In this document: positions 27,756 through 36,930 of the stretch, piece after piece
How the letters are laid out: each line of letters opens with the position of its first letter
Numbering within the stretch: position 1 is the stretch's first letter
Assembly: GCA_017475555.1 (NCBI GenBank)
Contig: JAFVFL010000011.1
Span: 119,532-183,531, forward strand
DNA from: Ruminococcus sp.
GTDB lineage: Bacteria > Bacillota > Clostridia > Oscillospirales > Ruminococcaceae
Length of the DNA: 64,000 nt
Direction: 5' to 3'
Program-made: the position numbers and the translations under genes
The notes under the pieces: model-generated
The model's database searches: none
Told to the model about the DNA's origin: nothing
The model's input: the letters and a program-made list of their open reading frames with translations, nothing else

Positions 27756-28901
27756 TTATTGAGTGCCGCTGACGGCGGGAGAGCGGCGATGCTTGAGGCG
27801 TTTTTCCTGGTACATAGCCGTATCCATTTCGTGCAGGAATTTATCCGTAGGCTCGCCGCTGCCGGGGTACATACTGTATCCGATAGAGAATGAGAGGTCG
27901 TACTGCTGACCGCCTGTCAGGTTGAATACCTCTACTCCACGGCGTATCTTTGAGATAAGCTCCTCGGTCTTTTCCTCGCTGTCGGTGCGGAAAAGGACTA
28001 TGAATTCATCGCCGGCGTACCTGAAAACGACCGCATGATCCGGAGCGGCTGAGCGTATGATATTTGCAGCCTCGATAAGTGCAAGGTCGCCGATAGTATG
28101 CCCGTAGGTGTCGTTTATTGCTTTGAAGTAATCAAGGTCTATCATAATGCCGCTTGCAGGTGATCTCCGCCGCCAGATATCCTTCAGCACGATGTTCAGG
28201 TAGCTGCGGTTGTAGAGACTTGTGAGCGGATCAAGGTATGACAGCTCGTTCTGAAGGCTGAGGTATATGCCGGTAAGTCCGAGTGCTACAGAGCACCATG
28301 CGAGGGAAACGCCGTACACCAGCAGCTGTGCGGTAGCTCCGATAAAGATCGGGGCAAGGAACATAGATATAGGGTAGAACTTGCTTCTGCCGTACTTTCT
28401 GTAATAGCCCTGACGGATAATTATTGAGTAGAAAAGATAACCGAATGTTATGGCATAGTAGCTGTAGCCTATCGGCTCACGATGATAGACAAGATTCTCG
28501 TCAATGCTGAAAATAAACTGCCATTTCAGGTTAGGGATAAGTGCAGCTATGCCGATAATAGCCGGTATACTGCGTATCAGCAGATATTTTTTCATTCTCT
28601 CCTCGCTGCGGTACAGTCTGAGGTCGGTGTAGACCGTCCACAGCAGCGAGACGATCACATTTGCGTAGAAAAGATAGCTGTTAGTCAGCAGGATGATCTG
28701 TTTGGAGAACGGAAACTGGACTCCGTCAATGATAAATGAGATCATTTCGACGATACAGGCTACTGAGGTATGAGCTATCATGGCAGTGAATATCCTGTCA
28801 TCGGTCTGCTTTCTCTGCCGGACGAGGCGGCTGCTGATGAGCAGTATCATCAGAAGAGCCGAGCCGATACAATTTGCAACTATAATGGCTTGAAGATTCA
28901 T
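27756..28901 (-). CDS. Membrane-bound GGDEF-domain protein (putative diguanylate cyclase)
   Basis: Protein of 381 aa with about six to seven hydrophobic segments (residues 1-210, an MHYT- or 7TM-like sensor of unknown ligand) and a C-terminal GGDEF domain (about 220-375). The domain shows LDPLTSLYNRSYLN, MIDLDYFKAINDTYGHTIGDLAL and the active-site loop RYAGDEF, where the first Gly of GGDEF is Ala; such AGDEF forms can be active. No RxxD inhibitory site precedes it. The ATG at 28901 has GGAGG five bases upstream; the open frame extends to 28958 without a better site. Confidence 0.85.
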   Translation of the reverse strand: MNLQAIIVANCIGSALLMILLISSRLVRQRKQTDDRIFTAMIAHTSVACIVEMISFIIDGVQFPFSKQIILLTNSYLFYANVIVSLLWTVYTDLRLYRSEERMKKYLLIRSIPAIIGIAALIPNLKWQFIFSIDENLVYHREPIGYSYYAITFGYLFYSIIIRQGYYRKYGRSKFYPISMFLAPIFIGATAQLLVYGVSLAWCSVALGLTGIYLSLQNELSYLDPLTSLYNRSYLNIVLKDIWRRRSPASGIMIDLDYFKAINDTYGHTIGDLALIEAANIIRSAAPDHAVVFRYAGDEFIVLFRTDSEEKTEELISKIRRGVEVFNLTGGQQYDLSFSIGYSMYPGSGEPTDKFLHEMDTAMYQEKRLKHRRSPAVSGTQ

Positions 28902-29093
28902 GGAAGCCTCCGGATAGTAATACACCCTTTTATGCAGCCTCACGTATTTTTGGGGCATGATCTTTGCATGACTGCTGCGTGCTCTGCAATAAAGGTGGTA
29001 TACAGAATATATTTTAAGGTAATTAACTGGTATTTTACTGGTATTTTACTGATAGTATCACCGGAAGTATAGTGATGCTCTCATACACCAACA

Positions 29094-29122
29094 ATTATAT
29101 CATATTTTTCGTCAGATTTCAA
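29094..29122 (-). promoter_or_regulatory. Promoter of the GGDEF gene
   Basis: Minus-strand TTGAAA, 17 bases, TATAAT. Confidence 0.88.
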
Positions 29123-29254
29123 TATTTTCAGCGAATATTCACAGAAAATTTATTAAACCGATAGTATAATTACCGCTTTTGCATACAATGTGAAATGATA
29201 TCAGAGCGGACAGAGCGTGAAAATGAAAATCGGGTGAAAAGAGCGGCTCCGGAC

Positions 29255-29283
29255 TTGATTTTGTCCGGGGGATATGGTACAAT
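29255..29283 (+). promoter_or_regulatory. Promoter of the ABC exporter operon
   Basis: TTGATT, 17 bases, TACAAT. It lies downstream of the first in-frame ATG at 29195, which rules out that longer start. Confidence 0.85.
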
Positions 29284-29332
29284 AAAAGGTAACTATTCCG
29301 CTGAAATATCAGCAAAGAAAGGAGCGTTGCCA

Positions 29333-31060
29333 GTGTATAAAACTATTTTTTCACACGTAGGCAGCTATAAAAAACAGGCGATCCTCTCACCTGTCTCGAT
29401 AATCGGCGAGGTCGCAATGGAGGTGCTTATACCGACTGTCATGGCAATGATAATCGACGAGGGCATAAAGAAGGGACGTATCGGCTATATCGCCGGTATG
29501 GGAGCACTTCTTGTAGGCATGGCTCTTGTCTCGCTGTGCTTCGGTGCTCTTGCCGGAAGGCTGAGTGCGGTCGCAGCTATGGGCTTCGCCAAGAACCTCC
29601 GCAGTGCAATGTTCCACAAGGTACAGGCATTCTCTTTCTCCAATGTTGACAAATTCTCGACAGCATCGCTGACAACAAGGCTGACGACAGATGTTACAAA
29701 TATCCAGAACGCATTCATGATGTTCATACGTACAGCGTTCAGGGCTCCGATAATGCTGATTTTCGCCCTTATTATGGCGATACGCATGAACTCCCGGCTC
29801 TCTGTGGTGTTCCTGTGTGCCGTTCCGGTGCTTGCTGCTGTTATCGCAACTATCATGACCAGGGCTCACCCAAGATTCCAGAAAATGCTCACGCACTACG
29901 ACAGCATGAATGCAAGGGTGCAGGAAAACCTCATAGGTATACGCACTGTCAAGGCATTTGTCCGTGAGGACTACGAAAAGCAGAGATTCACCGAGAATAC
30001 CGATAAGGTAAGAAAGGCTCAGGTGAGTGCGGAAAAGCTCGTTATCCTGACAATGCCGATAATGCAGTTCATCATGTACACCAGTATCGTCTCTATACTC
30101 TGGTTCGGCGGAAATATGGCTTCAAACGGCGAAATGGACACCGGCGAGCTGCAAAGCTTCATCACCTACGTCGGACAGATCCTCATGTCCCTGATGATGC
30201 TTTCGTTCCTGTTCATGATGTTCGTAGTCTCAAGAGCCTCAATGCAGCGTATCTATGAGGTCCTGACGGAGGAGCCGGATATCGTATCTCCGGAAAATGC
30301 CGGCATTCAGGTCGCTGACGGCTCTGTAAGCTTCAGGAACGCAAGCTTCAGCTACTTTAATGACATGAACAATCTCGCACTCGAAAATGTAAGCATCGAC
30401 ATAAGATCCGGTGAAACGATCGGCGTTATAGGCGGTACAGGCTCGTCAAAGACCTCTCTTGTGCAGCTTATCCCACGGCTCTATGATACCACGGCAGGCG
30501 AGGTGCTTGTCGGCGGAAGGAATGTCAGGGAGTACGACCTCACTGTACTCAGGGATTCGGTCGCAATGGTGCTGCAAAAGAACGTCCTGTTCTCCGGTAC
30601 GATACGTGACAACCTTAAATGGGGCAACGCTCAGGCGACTGACGAGGAGATCATTGATGCCTGTAAGTCAGCCTGTGCTCACGATTTCATCGAGAGCTTC
30701 CCGGACGGATATGATACATATCTGGGTCAGGGCGGCGTGAACGTTTCAGGCGGTCAGAAGCAGAGGCTGTGTATCGCACGCGCTCTTCTGAAAAAGCCGA
30801 AGATAATCATTCTTGATGACTCAACGAGTGCGGTCGATACCGCAACAGACAGCAGCATAAGGAAGGCGTTCCGTGAGAAGCTGTCAGAAACTACAACATT
30901 CATAATCGCACAGCGTATCTCCTCCGTTCAGGACGCTGACAGGATAATCGTCATGGACGCAGGCAGGATAACCGATGTAGGCACTCACGGGGAGCTGCTC
31001 GAACGCAGCGAGATATACCGTGAGGTGTACGAATCACAGCAGAAGGGAGCTGATGAGTAA
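29333..31060 (+). CDS. ABC exporter half-transporter A (degenerate site)
   Basis: Fused membrane/ATPase half of 575 aa. Six membrane segments fill residues 15-310 and the nucleotide-binding domain covers about 330-575. Its Walker A reads GGTGSSKT (last Gly replaced by Ser) and Walker B ends ILDDSTSAVD with Asp in place of the catalytic Glu, while the signature VSGGQ is normal. This is the pattern of the non-hydrolytic half of heterodimeric exporters (BmrC/TM287 type). The GTG start at 29333 has AAAGGAG eight bases upstream and lies after the promoter. Its stop overlaps the next ATG by one base. Substrate unknown; drugs, lipids or peptides are possible. Confidence 0.92.
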   Translation: MYKTIFSHVGSYKKQAILSPVSIIGEVAMEVLIPTVMAMIIDEGIKKGRIGYIAGMGALLVGMALVSLCFGALAGRLSAVAAMGFAKNLRSAMFHKVQAFSFSNVDKFSTASLTTRLTTDVTNIQNAFMMFIRTAFRAPIMLIFALIMAIRMNSRLSVVFLCAVPVLAAVIATIMTRAHPRFQKMLTHYDSMNARVQENLIGIRTVKAFVREDYEKQRFTENTDKVRKAQVSAEKLVILTMPIMQFIMYTSIVSILWFGGNMASNGEMDTGELQSFITYVGQILMSLMMLSFLFMMFVVSRASMQRIYEVLTEEPDIVSPENAGIQVADGSVSFRNASFSYFNDMNNLALENVSIDIRSGETIGVIGGTGSSKTSLVQLIPRLYDTTAGEVLVGGRNVREYDLTVLRDSVAMVLQKNVLFSGTIRDNLKWGNAQATDEEIIDACKSACAHDFIESFPDGYDTYLGQGGVNVSGGQKQRLCIARALLKKPKIIILDDSTSAVDTATDSSIRKAFREKLSETTTFIIAQRISSVQDADRIIVMDAGRITDVGTHGELLERSEIYREVYESQQKGADE

Positions 31061-32949
31061 TGCCGCCAAGACCGCAGAAAGCACTTGAAAAGCCCTCGGA
31101 CGCAGGGAAGACAATAAAGCGTATTTTCAGCTATATGCACGGCTTTGTGGGACATTTTGCCTTTGTAGTCGCTGCGATAATACTCAGCTCGGCAGCCGGT
31201 ATCGTCGGAAATGCACTGCTGAAGCCGCTCATCGACAATATCGAGGACGGACTGTCCTCCGGCAGCTGGGACAAGGCGGCGTTTATCCGCATACTTGCGG
31301 CAATGGCTGCGGTATACATTGCTGGTGCTCTGTCATCTCTGCTTTACCAGCGGATAATGCTGAAAATTTCGACCACAACGCTTATGCGTATCAGAAACGA
31401 CCTCTTTACGAAAATGGAGGAGCTGCCGATACGCTTCTTCGATACTCATACCCACGGCGAGCTGATGAGCCTTTTCACGAATGATACGGATACCCTGCGT
31501 GAAATGCTCTCGAACAGTATCGCACAGTTTATAGGCTCGGCGGTGACTATAGTCGGGGTCTTCGTGATGATGCTCATTTACAGCTGGGAGCTGACTATCG
31601 TCGTTATCGCAGTTCTGTTCCTGATAATCAAGGTCATCGGCTTCATCGGCTCCCGCTCAAGCAAGGGCTTTATCGCCCAGCAGAAGGCTCTCGGCAGGGC
31701 GAACGGCTATATCGAGGAGCTTATTGACGGGCAGAAGGTAGTCAAGGTGTTCTGCCACGAGGATATCGCAAATGCCGAGTTCGACAAGCTCAACGAGGAG
31801 CTTTGCGAGGCTGCCACAAGAGCAAATACGTTCGCAAATATCCTTATGCCGATAATGAATAATCTGTCGTATCTTCATTACGCTGTGACTGCCATAATCG
31901 GCGGTATCATGACGGCTAAGGGTATCGGCGGAATGACGCTCGGTACAATAATCTCATATCTCCAGTTTACCCGTTCGTTCTCGCAGCCTATTACTCAGGT
32001 CTCACAGCAGCTCAATTCCGTGCTGACCGCACTTGCCGGAGCTGAGAGGATATTCCGTGTCATAGATGAAGAGCCGGAGGCTGACGAGGGATATGTAACG
32101 CTGGTGAATGCAGTTATCAGTGAGGACGGAGCTATCACGGAGTCAGCCGAGCGTACAGGCAGGTGGGCATGGAAGCACCCTCATCAGGCTGACGGAAGTG
32201 TGACATATACCGAGGTCAAGGGAAATGTCGAGCTTGATGACGTTGTATTCGGCTATGAGCCGGAAAAGATAGTCCTCAACGGCATAAGCCTCTACGCTCA
32301 CGCCGGTCAGAAGATAGCCTTTGTAGGCTCGACCGGTGCCGGAAAGACGACTATAACGAATCTGATAAACCGCTTCTATGATGTACCGGACGGCAAGATA
32401 CGCTACGACGGTATCAATATCAACAAGATAAAGAAGGACGATCTCCGCCGCTCACAGTCGATAGTTTTGCAGGATACGCACCTTTTCACCGGAACTGTCA
32501 TGGACAATATACGCTACGGAAAGCTCGATGCGACAGATGAGGAGGTCTATGCGGCGGCAAGACTTGCGAATGCTGACGGCTTTATAACACATCTCGAAAA
32601 TGGCTATGACACCATGCTGACGGCTGACGGCGGCAATCTCTCACAGGGTCAGCGGCAGCTGCTTGCGATCGCCAGAGCGGCAGTTGCAGATCCGCCGGTG
32701 CTGATACTTGACGAGGCGACAAGCTCCATAGATACGAGAACTGAGGCACTTATCGAAAAGGGAATGGATCATCTCATGGAGGGCAGAACGGTCTTTGTTA
32801 TCGCACACAGGCTCTCTACAGTCCGCAACTCCAACGCCATAATGGTGCTTGAGCACGGCAGGATAATCGAGCGGGGCGACCACAATGAGCTGATCGCCCA
32901 GAGGGGCAAATACTATCAGCTGTATACCGGTATGTTCGAGCTCAGCTGA
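31060..32949 (+). CDS. ABC exporter half-transporter B (catalytic site)
   Basis: Second half of the heterodimer, 629 aa. Membrane domain about 20-330, nucleotide-binding domain about 385-625. Walker A GSTGAGKTT and Walker B LILDEATSSID are intact with the catalytic Glu, while its signature is LSQGQ rather than LSGGQ. Together with half A this leaves one canonical and one degenerate ATP site. An insertion of about 40 residues (340-380) separates the two domains. It is translationally coupled to half A through TAATG. Confidence 0.93.
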   Translation: MPPRPQKALEKPSDAGKTIKRIFSYMHGFVGHFAFVVAAIILSSAAGIVGNALLKPLIDNIEDGLSSGSWDKAAFIRILAAMAAVYIAGALSSLLYQRIMLKISTTTLMRIRNDLFTKMEELPIRFFDTHTHGELMSLFTNDTDTLREMLSNSIAQFIGSAVTIVGVFVMMLIYSWELTIVVIAVLFLIIKVIGFIGSRSSKGFIAQQKALGRANGYIEELIDGQKVVKVFCHEDIANAEFDKLNEELCEAATRANTFANILMPIMNNLSYLHYAVTAIIGGIMTAKGIGGMTLGTIISYLQFTRSFSQPITQVSQQLNSVLTALAGAERIFRVIDEEPEADEGYVTLVNAVISEDGAITESAERTGRWAWKHPHQADGSVTYTEVKGNVELDDVVFGYEPEKIVLNGISLYAHAGQKIAFVGSTGAGKTTITNLINRFYDVPDGKIRYDGININKIKKDDLRRSQSIVLQDTHLFTGTVMDNIRYGKLDATDEEVYAAARLANADGFITHLENGYDTMLTADGGNLSQGQRQLLAIARAAVADPPVLILDEATSSIDTRTEALIEKGMDHLMEGRTVFVIAHRLSTVRNSNAIMVLEHGRIIERGDHNELIAQRGKYYQLYTGMFELS

Positions 32950-33012
32950 GCTTAACGGAGCAGCTTTCCTGTGGCTGCCGCCCGGTGTAAAATGTATTTT
33001 TTCCAATAAACT

Positions 33013-33042
33013 AAGCTCCGTGCTTTTGCACGGAGCTTTTTT
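33013..33042. terminator. Bidirectional terminator between ABC exporter and clp gene
   Basis: AAGCTCCGTGC and GCACGGAGCTT (11 bp) around TTTT, followed by six T on the plus strand. The convergent clp gene ends nine bases further on. Confidence 0.92.
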
Positions 33043-33050
33043 ATCAGCTG

Positions 33051-35306
33051 CTAAACTGTGACCAGTCTTGAAAGCCTTATCTGCCCTCCCTCGACATCAG
33101 CGGATACCGCATCGCCGGGGGATATCTCGGAGCTGACTATCATTCGTGCAAGCTCGTTTTCAACAAGCTCGGTGACCCTCCGGCGGACAGGTCTTGCCCC
33201 GTATCTTGTCCCGTCACTTTCAGCAGCTATAGCCTCAGCAACTCCGGAGCTGCACCTCAGCTCGATACCGACACTTCCGGCTCTTTTTTGCAGCTTTTCA
33301 AGCTCTATCCGGCTTATGCACAGAAGCTCAGGCTGTCCGAGCGGCTTGAACGGGATGATATCGTCTATCCGGTTAAGAAGCTCAGCAGGGAAATGCCGCC
33401 TCAGACGCTGCATAGCGAGCTGTGAGCTGCCGTCCGGGAGGTTCTCCGAAAATCCGAGGGAAGTCCTGACAGTAAGCTCCTCAGCACCGATATTCGTGGT
33501 CATGACGATGATACAGCTGCGGAAGCTGACCCTGTGCATCGAGCTGTCGGTCAGAAAGCCGTCGTCGAGGATTTGCAGCAGGATATTCAGCACCTCCGGG
33601 TCAGCCTTCTCAAGCTCATCGAACAGCACAAGAGAGTAGGGACTTCGGCGTATCCTCTCGCACAGACTGCTTCCGTCACCGTAGCCTGCATAGCCGGGAG
33701 GAGCACCGATAAGCCGTGAGACGGCGTGCTTTTCCATATATTCGGACATATCGACACGGATAAAGCTGTCTTTTGAGAACATACATTCCGCAAGTGCCTT
33801 CGCAAGCTCAGTTTTCCCAACGCCTGTAGAGCCTGCGAACAGGAAAGAGGCTGTGGGACGGCAGCTGTCACGCAGTCCGCTGCGGGAACGGCACACAGCC
33901 TCAGTGATATGCTTTATGGCACTGTCATGTCCGATGACTCGCTCTTTCAGCCGCTTTTCGAGTGTCACGAGGTCACTTCCTCCGCCGGAGGAGATATTCT
34001 CCGGGGGAATGCCGGTCTTTGAGGAGATAACGTTCACAACGTCCGAAGGGTCAACGGTGCTGCTGTTTCTCATAACAGCCGCCGCACACGCCTCATCAGC
34101 GGCGTCAAGTGCCTTATCGGGGAGTGACCTGCCGCTGATATACCTGACCGGGAGACTGATGCACATTCGCAGTATATCCTCGCTCAGCGTCACATGATGA
34201 AAGCTTTCATACCGTTCACGCAGTCCTGAGAGTATCTCAAAGCATTCGTCCTCAGTCGGCTCGGAGACAACTACAGGCTGAAAACGCCGTTCCAGAGCGG
34301 AATCCTTTTCGATAGTCCTGCTGTACTCGGCAAACGTTGTCGCACCGATAAGCTGTAATTCACCCCTTGCAAGCTGCGGCTTCATTATATTTGCAGCGTC
34401 GATAGCTCCCTCAGCTGCACCTGCACCGACGATAGTGTGGAGCTCGTCTATAAACAGGATAATATTCCCGGCAGAGACAGCCTCGTCGATACACGCCTTG
34501 ACACGTTCCTCGAAGTCTCCACGATATTTTGCACCGGAAAGCATTAAAGTCAGGTCGAGGGAGAATATGAATTTATTCCTGAGCTGCGGAGGGACTTTTC
34601 CGCTGATAAAACGCTCCGCTGCTCCTTCAACTATCGCAGTTTTTCCGACTCCTGCTTCACCGATGAGGCAGGGGTTGTTCTTTGTCCTGCGGGCGAGGAT
34701 ACGCATAAGCTGTCCTATCTCACGCTCTCTGCCGATAAGAGGGTCATTCCTCCGCACCAGTGCCGGGTCAGTGAGATTACGTCCATAGCGGAACAGGTTC
34801 GGCAGCTGAGACTGCCGGGGGAGAGCGGAGTGATATATATCGTCCATGAACTGACCATCGCTAAGACCGGGTGTACCGCAGCTGCTGAGAAAGGTGCAGA
34901 TATCGGATATGTCACCGCACAGTCTGCACAAGATAGAATATGCACTGCACCCTGGAGTTCTGAGGACAGCGGCGAGGATGTGCTCCGGGGCAGCCTGACG
35001 CTTTTTTGTGGCTTTAGCAAGCTCGCAGGCACAGTCGAGTATATGCCGTGCAGAGGACGTAAAGCAGCGGCTGCTGAGGCTGGAGCGTGTACCCTGACCG
35101 ATGATACGGATCACCTCACGGCGGATATCATCATAGGCTGCACCGGATTCAAGGAGAGCGTCGGCAGCGTCTGTACCGCCGTCAGCTGAGAGGGAGAGGA
35201 GGATATGCTCGCTCCCGACGTAGGTGTGACCGAGGGATTGAGCCTCCTGGATCGCATTATCGACAGCTCTTGCGGCTCTGCGTGTGAATTTTTCGTTATT
35301 CGTCAT
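33051..35306 (-). CDS. ClpC-like AAA+ unfoldase lacking the middle domain
   Basis: Hexameric protein unfoldase of 751 aa that would feed ClpP. Parts: Clp_N double repeat (1-145), first ATPase (about 175-400; GEAGVGKT, IILFIDELHT), second ATPase (about 465-660; GSTGVGKTELAK, LVLFDELEKA, pore loop GYAGYGDG) and a C-terminal small domain. A ClpP-docking LGF tripeptide is present (TSLGFSENL). Between the ATPase domains only about 45 residues remain, so the coiled-coil middle (UVR) domain that binds MecA/McsB in the 810 aa Bacillus ClpC is missing. AGGAGG lies six bases before the ATG. It is monocistronic, without ctsR, mcsA or mcsB nearby. Confidence 0.9.
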   Translation of the reverse strand: MTNNEKFTRRAARAVDNAIQEAQSLGHTYVGSEHILLSLSADGGTDAADALLESGAAYDDIRREVIRIIGQGTRSSLSSRCFTSSARHILDCACELAKATKKRQAAPEHILAAVLRTPGCSAYSILCRLCGDISDICTFLSSCGTPGLSDGQFMDDIYHSALPRQSQLPNLFRYGRNLTDPALVRRNDPLIGREREIGQLMRILARRTKNNPCLIGEAGVGKTAIVEGAAERFISGKVPPQLRNKFIFSLDLTLMLSGAKYRGDFEERVKACIDEAVSAGNIILFIDELHTIVGAGAAEGAIDAANIMKPQLARGELQLIGATTFAEYSRTIEKDSALERRFQPVVVSEPTEDECFEILSGLRERYESFHHVTLSEDILRMCISLPVRYISGRSLPDKALDAADEACAAAVMRNSSTVDPSDVVNVISSKTGIPPENISSGGGSDLVTLEKRLKERVIGHDSAIKHITEAVCRSRSGLRDSCRPTASFLFAGSTGVGKTELAKALAECMFSKDSFIRVDMSEYMEKHAVSRLIGAPPGYAGYGDGSSLCERIRRSPYSLVLFDELEKADPEVLNILLQILDDGFLTDSSMHRVSFRSCIIVMTTNIGAEELTVRTSLGFSENLPDGSSQLAMQRLRRHFPAELLNRIDDIIPFKPLGQPELLCISRIELEKLQKRAGSVGIELRCSSGVAEAIAAESDGTRYGARPVRRRVTELVENELARMIVSSEISPGDAVSADVEGGQIRLSRLVTV

Positions 35307-35474
35307 ATTGCCTCCTTACAGATTTCTACCCTATATTATGCCATATTACGGATAAAATATTAGTCGAAATACAACATTCGCTGAGTGCAGTAACACTTTT
35401 TTGCCGGCGGCATATTATGAACTATGGATCGCAGATAAAACGGTTCAAATAAAGCATTTAAGGAGTGTCTGATT

Positions 35475-35606
35475 ATGTGTAATTCATGCTTTGAGGGAAA
35501 CAGCTGCTGGTGGATAATCCTGCTCATCATTCTTTTCCTGCTTCTTTCTTCCTGCTGCGGCAACAATGACTGCGGCAACAACAACAACTGCGGCTGCGGA
35601 TGCTGA
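35475..35606 (+). CDS. 43-residue cysteine-rich membrane peptide
   Basis: Short gene of 43 codons starting MCNSCFEGNSCWW, followed by a hydrophobic helix (IILLIILFLLLSS) and a C-terminal tail of Cys, Gly and Asn (CCGNNDCG, CGCGC). Eight to ten cysteines in 43 residues is striking. AAGGAG lies nine bases before the ATG and a strong terminator follows 35 bases after the stop, so it is a true transcription unit. Similar tiny Cys-rich proteins occur in Clostridia and some are tied to spore coats (YjcZ-like), but the role here is unknown. Confidence 0.75.
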   Translation: MCNSCFEGNSCWWIILLIILFLLLSSCCGNNDCGNNNNCGCGC

Positions 35607-35641
35607 TCGGATCTGATAAATCTCAGGATAATTAACTCATG

Positions 35642-35669
35642 GGCTGCCGGGAGACCGGCAGCCTTTTTT
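35642..35669 (+). terminator. Terminator after the Cys-rich peptide gene
   Basis: GGCTGCCGG and CCGGCAGCC (9 bp) around GAGA, followed by six T. Confidence 0.93.
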
Positions 35670-35793
35670 GTACTGTATCAGTGTCCGTTGCAGGCAGCCA
35701 GCAGCTTTTGGCACAGATATCTCCTGTGGCGACAGAGATGTGTATATCAATAAATTAAAAAATGAAAAAATATCATAACGACTGCGTCCCCCC

Positions 35794-35822
35794 TTGACAA
35801 GAAATCATCAATGTAGTAAAAT
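35794..35822 (+). promoter_or_regulatory. Promoter of pfkA
   Basis: Near-consensus TTGACA, 17 bases, TAAAAT. The leader to the pfkA ATG is about 75 bases. Confidence 0.9.
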
Positions 35823-35902
35823 ATATATGTATGGAATTATCTGTTGATAGAATCAGCATCTATCCACAAATACAGCAGTTTGCAGATCGGAGTACAATTA
35901 TT

Positions 35903-36859
35903 ATGAAGATTGGTGTTTTAACAAGCGGCGGTGACGCACCCGGCATGAACGCTGCCGTAAGAGCAGTTGTCAGAACAGCACTTAGCAAGGGTATGGAGGT
36001 CTATGGTATCCGCAGAGGCTACGTTGGTCTTATCACAGGCGATATCGTACCTATGGACGAGAAGAGCGTTACCGATATCATACATAACGGCGGCACTATC
36101 CTCTATACTGCAAGGTGTCCTGAGTTCAGAACAGCTGAGGGCGTTGCAAAGGCTAAGGCTAAGTGCGATGAGCTCGGTATCGAGGGACTTGTTGTTATAG
36201 GCGGCGACGGCTCCTTCAGAGGTGCAGCTGACCTTTCGGCTATGGGTATGCTGACTGTCGGCATTCCCGGCACTATCGACAATGACATTGCCTGCACTGA
36301 TTACACTATCGGCTATGATACGGCTATGAATACCGCTATGGAGCTTGTGGACAAGCTTCGTGATACTTCTCAGTCTCACGACAGGATATCTGTTGTTGAG
36401 GTGATGGGCAGAGGTGCTGGTCATATCGCAGTGAATACCGGCGTTGCCTGCGGTGCTACTGATATCATAACTAAGGAAGTGCCTTATTCGCTCGATGAGA
36501 TAGCTAAGACTATGCTTGAGAAGAAGTCAAGAGGCAAGCAGAATTTCGTTGTCATAGTCGCTGAGAGCATCGGAAACTCGCAGCAGATAGCTGAGATACT
36601 CCAGGAGAAGACTGGTATCGAGGCAAGAGCTACAGTTCTCGGTCATGTACAGAGAGGCGGCTCACCGACAGTAAGAGACAGAGTTGAGGCTACAAGAATG
36701 GGTCACTACGCTGTTGAGCTGCTTGAGCAGGGCAAGGGAAATCGTGTCGTTGGTATCAAGGACAGCAAGATAGTTGACTACGATATCCAGGAGGCTCTTT
36801 CCATGTCAAAGCCTTATGATGTTGAGCTTCACAAGATGGCGGAGCAGATAGCATTCTGA
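35903..36859 (+). CDS. pfkA: 6-phosphofructokinase (ATP)
   Basis: Glycolytic enzyme of 318 aa, the standard bacterial length. Motifs: KIGVLTSGGDAPGMNAAVRA at the N-terminus (ATP site), IGGDGSFRGA near 102, the catalytic GTIDNDIACTDYTIGYDTA near 124, and VEVMGRGAGHIA near 163; the Gly at the ATP site is the ATP-type. The ATG at 35903 matches the family start; an in-frame ATG at 35831 lies next to the promoter and has no ribosome site. Monocistronic with a terminator shared with convergent putP. Confidence 0.96.
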   Translation: MKIGVLTSGGDAPGMNAAVRAVVRTALSKGMEVYGIRRGYVGLITGDIVPMDEKSVTDIIHNGGTILYTARCPEFRTAEGVAKAKAKCDELGIEGLVVIGGDGSFRGAADLSAMGMLTVGIPGTIDNDIACTDYTIGYDTAMNTAMELVDKLRDTSQSHDRISVVEVMGRGAGHIAVNTGVACGATDIITKEVPYSLDEIAKTMLEKKSRGKQNFVVIVAESIGNSQQIAEILQEKTGIEARATVLGHVQRGGSPTVRDRVEATRMGHYAVELLEQGKGNRVVGIKDSKIVDYDIQEALSMSKPYDVELHKMAEQIAF

Positions 36860-36894
36860 GATATTGGCTGATTTACGGGCTATATAAAAAATAC

Positions 36895-36927
36895 AAGGCG
36901 GTCAGATCTGTTTCTGACCGCCTTTTT
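36895..36927. terminator. Bidirectional terminator between pfkA and putP
   Basis: AAGGCGGTCAGA and TCTGACCGCCTT (12 bp) around six bases, with T tract on the plus strand; the putP stop is four bases away. Confidence 0.93.
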
Positions 36928-36930
36928 GTG

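Larger units (their letters stand above)
28902..29332. other. Divergent intergenic region with a long GGDEF-gene leader
   Basis: The 431-base gap holds two strong divergent promoters (29094-29122 minus, 29255-29283 plus). The minus-strand leader is about 185 bases long and carries two exact 11-base direct repeats (ACTGGTATTTT at 29026 and 29037) plus a short ATCAC/GTGAT inverted repeat. I looked for a c-di-GMP riboswitch and did not find its conserved segments. Confidence 0.6.

Noticed and set aside
28902..29087. c-di-GMP riboswitch in the GGDEF leader
   Set aside because: The conserved GEMM segments were not found.
29195..29332. Longer N-terminus for ABC half A
   Set aside because: The promoter lies inside this stretch and the GTG at 29333 has the ribosome site.
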